A stretch of 64,000 nucleotides of DNA from Apirhabdus apintestini. GTDB lineage: Bacteria; Pseudomonadota; Gammaproteobacteria; Enterobacterales; Enterobacteriaceae. The notes beneath the pieces were generated by a model that had not been told where the DNA came from, did no database searches, and saw only the letters and a list, made by a program, of their open reading frames with translations. This document shows positions 57,887 through 64,000 of this stretch, piece after piece. Each line of letters opens with the position of its first letter. The first letter of the stretch is position 1. Position numbers and translations under genes: made by a program. Where the stretch lies: positions 3,410,001 through 3,474,000 of the forward strand of contig CP138906.1 of the NCBI GenBank assembly GCA_033977085.1, written 5' to 3'.

Positions 57887-57962
57887 GGCCCCTTAGCTCA
57901 GTGGTTAGAGCAGTCGACTCATAATCGCTTGGTCGCTGGTTCAAGTCCAGCAGGGGCCACCA
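57887..57962 (+). tRNA. ileX: tRNA-Ile2 (anticodon CAU, ileX)
   Basis: A 76-nt cloverleaf with encoded CCA. Acceptor GGCCCCT/AGGGGCC, D-arm GCTC/GAGC, anticodon loop CTCATAA, T-arm CTGG TTCAAGT CCAG. The CAU anticodon and the E. coli ileX-like sequence next to mug mark it as the isoleucine tRNA whose C34 is changed to lysidine by TilS to read AUA. Position 28 is T where E. coli has G, leaving a 28-42 mismatch. Its 3' end borders the integrated element. Confidence 0.93.
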
Positions 57963-57970
57963 AATAAAAC

Positions 57971-58000
57971 AAGGGGTTACGATAAAAATCGTAACCCCTT
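57971..58000 (+). terminator. ileX terminator
   Basis: AAGGGGTTACGAT-aaaa-ATCGTAACCCCTT followed by CGTGTTTTC, a strong hairpin just after the tRNA. Confidence 0.8.
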
Positions 58001-58117
58001 CGTGTTTTCTAGGCTACCTATAGGCTACCTCCGTGTTGATATCAAAGTGATTTATCACTATAAAAATCAACTAATTTGCACCCATGAATCGCCAGTTCGT
58101 GGTTAACTGCGCAATTT

Positions 58118-59206
58118 TCAATCACCACTATTCCAGTTGATTTCATCAATCAGGCAACCGGCCTCGTATCTTTCCACCATATAGGCTTCGTTCCACGACT
58201 CATAAACCGCCAGGCGATTAAATTCCAGCTCATTCTTCGCCAGCGTCCTGCCGCCTCCTTTCAGGAAGTACAGGGAAAGATTTCGCAGGGACGTTACCAG
58301 TATCGCGTTGTCCGGAAAATGCGGCACAGGAACGGCGGGAAGTCCGCCCAGCGTCGGGTTGTTCAGCAGGATCTGATTGACCAGCAATTCCTTGTTTGGC
58401 TGATTGGGTGACACGGCATTCACAAGCGGATACTCCTTGTTGAAAAGGGTATTCATGCTGCATACCGACACCAGATCCATACGGTATTGCGGAGTAATGG
58501 CTGACTGCCAGCCATCCAGTACAAGGGCGTCAACGGTGCCGTAATCGCCGTGCGAGATCCGCCCGTCTTCGTTGCGTCCTGCAACTGAAAGCCCGCTGAT
58601 AACCCTCTCCGGCGCTTCCTTACGGTACTTCTCCAGCCAGCCCACGCCGCAATCCTGACGCTTCGGATACTTTTCAGGGCTGGACAGGTAAGCGTAGTGC
58701 GTACCGTTAAAACCGATTAACAGGCGATCGAGGTTGCGCTGTTGATCAACCGCCGCCTTAGCCAGTTCCGGGTAATTTTCAAGATGCGCCCACGTATCCA
58801 GTTCGTCATATGAAATGCAGGTGTCAAAGTTGACCTTCTGGCACTGGTAGCGGTGGGGTCTCAGTGCGGCCCCGGTCTGTGGATTCCGGCGCGTACTGCC
58901 ATTGCTGACATAGGCCAGCGATCCACCTGAACCCACCATAACGCTCTCCCCTTCGGCATCTTTCACGGGGGTGACGTTAATCCGGGTCAGAAATTCCGCG
59001 CTGTAGTTCGCCGCCAGCGCCCCGGACTGCACCGGGGACGGGTTGGTACTACTGTGATTGATTGACACGAAGTCTGACGTAAGCTCAATGGAGCCGCTTT
59101 CTTTGTTGGTCAGGGCTTCAATGACGCGGGTGACAACCGTCGCCATTGCGCGGGGTTTCTCACCGGCCAGCATGACCGGCTGCGGCATACCTGTTGTTTT
59201 GTTCAT
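58118..59206 (-). CDS. P2-family phage major capsid protein (gpN-like)
   Basis: A complete 362-residue protein (P2 gpN 357). The start at 59206 (MNKTTGMPQPVMLAG) has GGGAGATAAAGCC upstream; the frame extends further but without similarity. Alignable P2 gpN features are FLTRINVTPVKDAEGE, YQCQKVNFDTCISYDELDTWA, LIGFNGTHYA, GVGWLEKYRKEAPERV, GTVDALVLDGWQSAI, LPAVPVPHFPDNAILVTSL and YESWNEAYMVERYEAGCLI. The first 60 residues differ from gpN, which carries its cleavage site there. It starts 19 bases after the preceding gene, so the two are one operon. The nearest gene beyond it is the tRNA. Confidence 0.85.
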   Translation of the reverse strand: MNKTTGMPQPVMLAGEKPRAMATVVTRVIEALTNKESGSIELTSDFVSINHSSTNPSPVQSGALAANYSAEFLTRINVTPVKDAEGESVMVGSGGSLAYVSNGSTRRNPQTGAALRPHRYQCQKVNFDTCISYDELDTWAHLENYPELAKAAVDQQRNLDRLLIGFNGTHYAYLSSPEKYPKRQDCGVGWLEKYRKEAPERVISGLSVAGRNEDGRISHGDYGTVDALVLDGWQSAITPQYRMDLVSVCSMNTLFNKEYPLVNAVSPNQPNKELLVNQILLNNPTLGGLPAVPVPHFPDNAILVTSLRNLSLYFLKGGGRTLAKNELEFNRLAVYESWNEAYMVERYEAGCLIDEINWNSGD

Positions 59207-59225
59207 GGCTTTATCTCCCACCATA

Positions 59226-59948
59226 TCAGCCCATTCCCTTGCAAGGTTCCCGGCCATCGGCAAGCGCACGCATTTTCTCAGGGTCATTACGTGCCATCGC
59301 CATCTGTGCGCCAGACGGAGAGCGGCGCATGATGTTACGCATGTTCTCCGGGTATGAACCCGGCCAGAGATGAAGCGCATTTTCGCTGTCGTCGGCCACC
59401 GCAGCCAGATAGTCACGGGCGGGAGTGAGGTTATTCTCGCGGGTGATATCCCTGACCAGCGAGCCAAGCAGGTTATCGAAGTCATGAGCGGGGAGCGGGG
59501 AAAGCGCAAACAGACCGCGCACAATCACCAGCGAGTCACGCAGGCTGTTCAGCAGGGCTTCACACTCCGGCTGAATGAGCGCGGTACTCAGTTCACGCCA
59601 GGCAAAATCATAGCGTCTGGCCTTATCAGCCGCGTCATAGCGCAGCTTAAGCACTTCCACGCGGGCCGCATCAATCAGCGGGGAGATCCGCCCCAGCTTC
59701 TCTTTTGCCAGGCTGGCAAGCAACGTGGCTTTGTCTGAGTCCTCACTTTCAACGCCACCGGACGCCAGCAGACTCTGCTCCCATCCGTCAGACTGCCTGC
59801 CCGCTTCTTCCTCCAGCTTTTGACGGGTATCCAGCAGGTTTTGCACGGTGGCCTGTTTCGCTTTCAGCAGGCCGTATGCCTCATCAAATTCGAGGCGCAC
59901 TGTCGCGGCGTTCTCTGACAGTAGGGTAAGTTCGGGTGTCATTTTCAT
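59226..59948 (-). CDS. coiled-coil protein in the capsid operon (Psu/scaffold-like position)
   Basis: A 240-residue protein, start at 59948 (MKMTPELTLLSENAATV) after AGGACT. A predicted helical N-terminal half (LEFDEAYGLLKAKQATVQNLLDTRQKLEEE) looks like a coiled coil; a loop with acidic residues (GGVESEDSDKA) precedes a second helical part. Its place just upstream of the capsid is that of the P2 scaffold (gpO) or of the P4 late proteins Sid and Psu, which alter or decorate the P2 shell. I see no firm sequence match to any of them, so the role is inference from position. Confidence 0.6.
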   Translation of the reverse strand: MKMTPELTLLSENAATVRLEFDEAYGLLKAKQATVQNLLDTRQKLEEEAGRQSDGWEQSLLASGGVESEDSDKATLLASLAKEKLGRISPLIDAARVEVLKLRYDAADKARRYDFAWRELSTALIQPECEALLNSLRDSLVIVRGLFALSPLPAHDFDNLLGSLVRDITRENNLTPARDYLAAVADDSENALHLWPGSYPENMRNIMRRSPSGAQMAMARNDPEKMRALADGREPCKGMG

Positions 59949-60145
59949 AGTCCTGATTCCTGATGTAATACAGTTACCACGGCACGCACTCTGCCTGCCG
60001 GTATGGCCTTTATGGTTCACCAGAATCAGAAGGGATGTCGCGGCGCTTTTGTTGTCAGCCGCAGGCCAGACCCGAAACTGTATAACAGGGCAAAATAATC
60101 ACCGGATAATGCCGGACACAGAGCACTGACAAAGGCAGGAAAACC

Positions 60146-60379
60146 ATGTACAGCCCGGCGAGAAACGGTAAATCCGTACTGCGTGCGGTCAGAGTCCCCC
60201 ACGAACTGGACGAACAGATCCGCAGGCTGTGCGAACAGCATTCGCTCAGCTATTCAGGGTGTGTGATCAGACTGGCCCGGCAGGGCATGGAGCAGGCGGT
60301 AAACAGCAGTACGGGCCGTTATCAGAGTCTTGATACCCTGATAAGTGACGTGCTGGCAGGTAACATGAGGGAAGGATAA
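60146..60379 (+). CDS. small ribbon-helix-helix-like protein
   Basis: A 77-residue frame on the opposite strand to the late genes: VLRAVRVPHELDEQIRRLCEQHSLSYSGCVIRLARQG resembles the strand-helix-helix fold of Arc/MetJ-type repressors. It lies between the activator gene and the capsid operon, where a regulator would fit. Ribosome site weak (AGGAAAACC). Function not known. Confidence 0.55.
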   Translation: MYSPARNGKSVLRAVRVPHELDEQIRRLCEQHSLSYSGCVIRLARQGMEQAVNSSTGRYQSLDTLISDVLAGNMREG

Positions 60380-60421
60380 CACCCCGCCCGGAACGGGCGG
60401 GGAACGTCACACCTTAACGCT

Positions 60422-60616
60422 TCAACCTTCCGCCGCAGGCGGAGGCATCGCCGTTGCGTCACGACTACTGACCCGGCGTTCAAAGGCGTTCAGGGTGGTA
60501 AAGCTCTCACTGCATTCCAGATTCTGGCACTGATGATACTGGCGTATAGTGTGATCGCTCAGGCGGCGACTGGTACGGGTGCGGGCCATAGCGCCGCAGA
60601 AGGGACAACGAAACAT
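60422..60616 (-). CDS. Ogr/Delta-type zinc-finger late activator
   Basis: A 64-residue protein, start at 60616 (MFRCPFCGAMARTRTSR) with GGGGAG upstream. Cys-x2-Cys (CPFC) and Cys-x4-Cys (CQNLEC) match the zinc ligands of P2 Ogr and P4 Delta, with the shared YHQCQNLECSESF block. These proteins activate P2-type late promoters, so it probably drives the capsid operon here or a helper's late genes. Confidence 0.88.
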   Translation of the reverse strand: MFRCPFCGAMARTRTSRRLSDHTIRQYHQCQNLECSESFTTLNAFERRVSSRDATAMPPPAAEG

Positions 60617-60873
60617 GATGATAGCTCCCCTGTGGGAGTTGAACTCGCCGATATTATGATTCAGGCAGGGCATGACAACAACATCCGGCCTGCAATAAAA
60701 ATCTTTGCAGCAATCCATTCAAAATTATTCACCAGCCCACACGCCCCGTGCAGGAGGTTCCTCCAGCCTGTGGGCAGTCCGTGGAAAAATAATTTCATCT
60801 TCATTCAGCGCGTGTAAGCCACTGTGAGGGGCGTAGCCTCAATTATGAGGCCGGGCATGATTCGCGTTCTGAA

Positions 60874-61152
60874 ATGCGCCCCACAATGCGGACATTGATT
60901 CTGACGGCAAAATATTACTGGCTCACCGTCTCGCGCCCTGTCGCGTGGGCTGTTCCCCCGTCACCTGCGCGCGACAAACACCTCTTTTTTGTGCACGCAC
61001 GAAAACGGCCTCAGACCACGCCAGCAGCGGGCGGAAAGGGCATAAATACCATCAAAAAATTGTGCAAATTTGTGCACTATTGTGCACCCATGAAATGCAT
61101 CAGAAACAGGCCAAAAGCAAAGAAACGAAGAGGGGTTCAGGGCGCTGTATAA
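60874..61152 (+). CDS. possible small satellite protein
   Basis: A 92-codon frame on the plus strand, MRPTMRTLILTAKYYW to RRGVQGAV, containing RDKHLFFVHARKRPQTTPAA, a wording I associate with small Ash/Icd-type proteins of P4-like elements. The similarity is not certain. The TTGTGCA repeats lie inside it, so part may be regulatory rather than coding. Confidence 0.3.
   Translation: MRPTMRTLILTAKYYWLTVSRPVAWAVPPSPARDKHLFFVHARKRPQTTPAAGGKGINTIKKLCKFVHYCAPMKCIRNRPKAKKRRGVQGAV
61060..61086 (+). repeat. three TTGTGCA repeats at 10-bp spacing
   Basis: TTGTGCA starts at 61060, 61070 and 61080, exactly one helical turn apart; two copies extend to TTGTGCAC. This looks like a cooperative binding site. 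It lies in the gap between the activator gene and the 61191-61586 gene. Confidence 0.8.
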
Positions 61153-61190
61153 CAATCATGGTGGCGGGTTCACGCCACCATGTTGAGCGA

Positions 61191-61586
61191 TTATCGAATG
61201 CTGGCAAATTGATTGCAGCGAAGAGAGATAAGATCGAACAGATCCTCCGCCAGTGACGGCGCAATAGCATTCGGGACGTCACGGAACCACGTCGCGCAAC
61301 TGCTGGTTGTCACTGACATTTTACTTCCCGGCACCTGTGCGTAAAACCGGCGATACATCAAGATAATTTCATCAGCCAGTCTGTTGCCGCTGGCATCAAA
61401 GAATGTACCGTCAAATTCCACAGGAAGATTGATGTAATCATGATGAATATCGGAATTACCAGCTTTCTGACGAACGGTGATGAAAGGGATCTTCTTTTCC
61501 CTGCATTCGTGAAACCAGTTGTCCTCAATTTCGCGGCGCTTGTCTGCTTTTTTCGTCGATAACGTCAGACAATACTTTCGAACCAT
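61191..61586 (-). CDS. 131-residue protein of unknown function
   Basis: Start at 61586 (MVRKYCLTLSTKKADKRRE) with an excellent AAGGAGG ribosome site, so the gene is probably real. The protein is mixed charged, with WFHECREKKIPFITVRQKAG and LADEIILMYRRFYAQVPG, and no signal peptide or membrane segment. I do not recognise it. It is the first gene after the iteron array, reading away from it, and upstream of the activator. Confidence 0.6.
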   Translation of the reverse strand: MVRKYCLTLSTKKADKRREIEDNWFHECREKKIPFITVRQKAGNSDIHHDYINLPVEFDGTFFDASGNRLADEIILMYRRFYAQVPGSKMSVTTSSCATWFRDVPNAIAPSLAEDLFDLISLRCNQFASIR

Positions 61587-61701
61587 ATAGCCTCCTTTTG
61601 CCTGCCAGAAATAAGACTCTTTTATATTGATAGTCTTTTGCTATCACTCGACATTATTTTACCCCCTTTTTTGCTTTTTTACTGCTATATACCTCCAGAC
61701 G

Positions 61702-61909
61702 GTGGGAACAGTGGGAACAGCGGGAACAGCGTTGATATATAAGGGTTATTTCTGTTCCCACACGCATCTACCAGTGGGAACAAATATAATAGCCCCTTGC
61801 AACCCATTGATTATAATCATGTTCCCACTGTTCCCACCTGGTACAGACAGTGGGAACAATAAAAACTCTTTTAAATCAATCGTGTTCCCACTGTTCCCAC
61901 TGTTCCCAC
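61702..61909. repeat. 11-copy GTGGGAACA iteron array, candidate replication origin
   Basis: The 9-mer GTGGGAACA (one copy GCGGGAACA) occurs forward at 61702, 61711, 61720, 61774 and 61850, and inverted (TGTTCCCAC) at 61753, 61820, 61829, 61883, 61892 and 61901. Three head-to-tail copies at each end face each other, with A/T-rich DNA between and beside them. No coding frame is expected here. The pattern resembles iteron origins recognised by phage or satellite replication proteins; the DUF927 gene upstream is the candidate partner. Confidence 0.85.
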
Positions 61910-62060
61910 CAAAATATAATACTCGCGCGATATACTTTCATTCTGGAAGGGTAAGCCTATCAATTGCAAACCGGCTTTAATGGCCAGCACTGTCATAAAT
62001 AACCCTGCCTGCCGGTATCGAGCACCGCCAGTTGTGGCAGTGCTGCAGGTGATCAGATTG

Positions 62061-63031
62061 TTATGCCGCCACAAAGGGGTTAAGCGATACCGCATGTTGC
62101 AGGTAATCGGGGGAAAGATGCGCATAAACCATCGTTTGCTGAATACTGGCATGTCCGAGAATTTGCTGTAATGCGATAATGTTGCCGCCGTTCATCATGA
62201 ACCAGCTTGCAAAGGTATGACGCAGCACATGCGTTGTCTGTCCGCGCGGCAGATCGGGCTTGGCCTGCCTGAGTCGCTCACAAAAGCGATCATAATCGAC
62301 GCTGAACAGCGGCCCTGTTTCACAGGTTTTAATCTCTTTCTCAAGTGCTTCCGATACCGGAACCGTCCGCCTTTTCCCGTTTTTCGTTTTGAGGAACGTC
62401 ACGCGCCCGTGATTTACCTGCTCGCCACGCAGCGTGCTGGCTTCACCCCAGCGGGCACCTGTACTCAGGCATAAAAGGGCTACGCACCGTTCATCGCCGT
62501 CAAGTATTGCCAGCAACCGGCCGATCTCTGCTCTGGTAAGGTAGGTCATGGCGACCGGCGCTTCTTTCAGCGGCTCCAGTCCCTTGCAGGGATTTTCTTT
62601 CATGAACTCATCCAGCCGGATGAGCGTGCTGAACATGCCCGACAGACGGTATATGTCACGGTTGATCGTCGCGGCGCTGATCCCTCCTCCAGTCGCCGGG
62701 CGCGATGCTGCGCAATTAGGCGCTTGTTCAGCCGGTTAACAGCTGGATCGCCCAGCGCCTGAATGGTTTTCACCAGATGGCGCTTTTCAGTCTCACCGTT
62801 TGCCTGCGCCTGCCCGTGCAGCAACCACCAGATATTCAGCAGTTCGCTTAAAGTCCGGCGATCCACGCTGGCGCCCAGCCATTCCTTTTTATCGGCGTTC
62901 GCCAGCACGTAACGTTCGAAAAGTACCGCCTCCTGCTTTCTCCCGAACCGCCTGCGGATACGCTTACCGTTTCGCCCGCGTGGATACAGATCGACCTCAT
63001 ACCCGCCATTGCTGAGTTTTTTAATACTCAT
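62061..63031 (-). pseudogene. int: P2-type tyrosine integrase, one frameshift as read
   Basis: The start at 63031 (MSIKKLSNGGYEVDLYPRGR) matches P2 Int from its first residue, with the arm-binding domain (GRNGKRIRRRFGRK). The catalytic domain has TGARWGEA (Arg), HVLRHTFASW (His-x-x-Arg), LGHASIQQT (His) and MVYAHL (Tyr). One G is missing near 62690 (GGAGGGATC for a longer G run), so EEG should continue ISAATINRDIYRLSGMFSTL. Repaired length is about 323 residues. It starts 23 bases after the DUF927 gene. Confidence 0.88.
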
Positions 63032-63053
63032 GGTAATTTCCCCGTGACAGGCT

Positions 63054-64000
63054 TTATCCGACAACATCGCTTTTGAACACGTATACCCATTTGGAACCGA
63101 TCTCCGGGAGCCTTACCTTTTTCTGGAGGCGTTTTTCATCACCGGTATCCAGCCAGCCCGCTTCACTGCACAGCCGGGCTGTTTTGGCTGCATCAGACGT
63201 ACCGCAAATCTCTTTCCAGCCGCTGGGAAGGACATAAAATGTTGTTATCGCCTCTTTGCCGGCACCACTCTCTTTAGCCGTGTCGTTACCGTCCTCTTTT
63301 TTGCCCGTGCTGATACCATTACCGCCCTTCTCCACCCGGCGAAAACCCACCATATTTGAAGGGCGGTTTTTCTCGTCATGCCAGTCAGCAAAGCGCACAT
63401 ACTGATTGGCCGTGATAAACCTGCGCACCTTATCCAGCGCGTCGGCATCTTCCTGGTTGGCGGTATGTCCGCGATCATGTATCCATGCATCAAGGCATTT
63501 TCTGGCCGCATTCTCAGCCTCACCGGGTTCCCATCCGGTGATTCCGGCTTCGGTTGCCGGCTCACCGGCAACAGCCAGCAGGGCAAAACGATCAACCACA
63601 CGGCCCACCTGATTACCGGCATTTTCAGGAAGAAGCGTTCGCTCATATTTTTTGCGTAAGGCTCTGGCCCGCTCCGTTACCGCGTTGAGGTTGGCGGTAA
63701 GCCAGCGCAACCAGTCGCGGAATACCGCACCATGATATTGCCTGCTCGCCTGCTCAAGATGTTCAGCAAACGCCTTGCCCCCGCTGAATCCGTGCAACTC
63801 CTCAAAGGCACCAAACTGGCCCGTGTTGCTGGGGATTTGCACCATTCGCACCCCAACCCCGGCACCGGTTCGACGTTCCCCGGCTTCCGCTGCATGTTCG
63901 GCTATGGATACCTCCCCGGTGGAGAGGAACAGCAGCGTCCACTGCGCCTGTTCGCGCGGGCTTCCGTCCACTCTCGCCCTCGCCTTACCCTGACCGTTAC
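63054..64000 (-). CDS. DUF927 domain replication protein, C-terminal part (5' end outside window)
   Basis: The frame is open at the right edge. The visible 315 residues include the DUF927 helicase-type segment (WTLLFLSTGEVSIAEHA, ERRTGAGVGVRMVQIPS) followed by a helical region and a C-terminal domain ending WVYVFKSDVVG. Proteins of this type are primase-helicase-like replication factors of satellites and integrative elements, comparable in role to P4 alpha. ATP-binding motifs lie upstream of the window. It precedes int on the same strand. Confidence 0.75.
   Translation of the reverse strand, partial: NGQGKARARVDGSPREQAQWTLLFLSTGEVSIAEHAAEAGERRTGAGVGVRMVQIPSNTGQFGAFEELHGFSGGKAFAEHLEQASRQYHGAVFRDWLRWLTANLNAVTERARALRKKYERTLLPENAGNQVGRVVDRFALLAVAGEPATEAGITGWEPGEAENAARKCLDAWIHDRGHTANQEDADALDKVRRFITANQYVRFADWHDEKNRPSNMVGFRRVEKGGNGISTGKKEDGNDTAKESGAGKEAITTFYVLPSGWKEICGTSDAAKTARLCSEAGWLDTGDEKRLQKKVRLPEIGSKWVYVFKSDVVG

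Larger units (their letters stand above)
57963..64000 (-). mobile_element. phage-satellite-like element integrated at ileX (right end outside window)
   Basis: All recognisable structural and replication genes read toward the tRNA: DUF927 protein, P2-type integrase, iteron array, an unknown gene, Ogr/Delta activator, a coiled-coil protein and a P2-type major capsid. No terminase, portal, protease or tail gene is seen between the tRNA and the integrase. The mixture of a P4-like replication module with P2-like late genes suggests a satellite of a P2-type phage. The left boundary is taken as the end of the tRNA; a direct repeat TAGGCTACCT (58010-58030) near it could be an integrase arm site. Confidence 0.7.

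Noticed and set aside
58118..59524. 468-residue capsid fusion protein
   Set aside because: The first 106 codons overlap the upstream coiled-coil gene in another frame and lack similarity; the start at 59206 has a good ribosome site.
61702..61909. CRISPR array
   Set aside because: Repeats are 9 bp, in both orientations and partly contiguous, with no uniform spacers or cas genes. No CRISPR array was seen in the window.
61627..61980. 117-codon frame across the GTGGGAACA array with Gly-Thr-Val repeats
   Set aside because: The peptide repeat is only the translation of the 9-bp iterons, which point both ways; an origin explains it better.

Overview
This window comes from a chromosome of the Enterobacterales. 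Nearly every housekeeping gene reads like its Escherichia coli homologue, and the order plsC-parC, mdaB-ygiN, parE-yqiA-cpdA-yqiB-nudF, tolC-ygiB-ygiC-ygiD-zupT-ribB-ubiK, hldE-glnE-ygiF-ygiM-cca-uppP-folB-plsY-tsaD-rpsU-dnaG-rpoD-mug-ileX is the E. coli order. I cannot name the genus from sequence alone. Abundant insertion sequences, prophage remnants and broken genes would fit a recently host-restricted lineage, but most of the breaks look like sequence errors (below).

Layout. 1-1165: 3' end of an ABC exporter ATPase, a tandem repeat and a terminator. 1166-12966: gltD, gltB, yhcC, arcB, mtgA and a yrbL fragment, i.e. glutamate synthase plus the ArcB redox sensor; only yhcC is intact. 12967-19205: an IS21-family element abutting the left end of a Mu-like prophage (muB, muA, ner, c, attL), which sits inside ftsP. 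19206-30945: ftsP fragment, plsC, topoisomerase IV genes parC and parE, mdaB, ygiN (its end altered by a second IS21 copy), yqiA, cpdA, yqiB, nudF. 31152-38027: tolC, ygiB, ygiC, ygiD, zupT, ribB with its FMN riboswitch, and ubiK. 38028-39310: a gene-poor stretch with a decayed IS200-type transposase. 39365-55079: LPS heptose, nitrogen regulation, tRNA maturation, undecaprenyl phosphate, folate and phospholipid genes, then the rpsU-dnaG-rpoD macromolecular synthesis operon. 55290-57962: mug split by a third IS21 copy, then tRNA-Ile2 (ileX). 57963-64000: a phage-satellite-like element at ileX, with a P2-type capsid gene, an Ogr/Delta activator, an 11-copy iteron array, a P2-type integrase and a DUF927 replication protein that runs off the right edge.

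More than 25 genes carry single-base indels. These include rpoD (3), dnaG, parC, parE (5) and plsY, which a living cell needs. The indels fall almost entirely in homopolymers, at CCWGG (Dcm) sites or at AGCT sites, and the three IS21 copies differ from each other in the same way. The simplest reading is residual long-read sequencing error, with base modification behind the motif-specific part. Genes marked pseudogene here are broken as read; many are probably intact in the cell. Breaks that read error cannot explain are the three IS21 insertions, the Mu insertion in ftsP, the truncation of yrbL and muB, and a roughly 56-bp deletion in gltB.

Gene functions are assigned from remembered family sequences and visible motifs; no database search was run.
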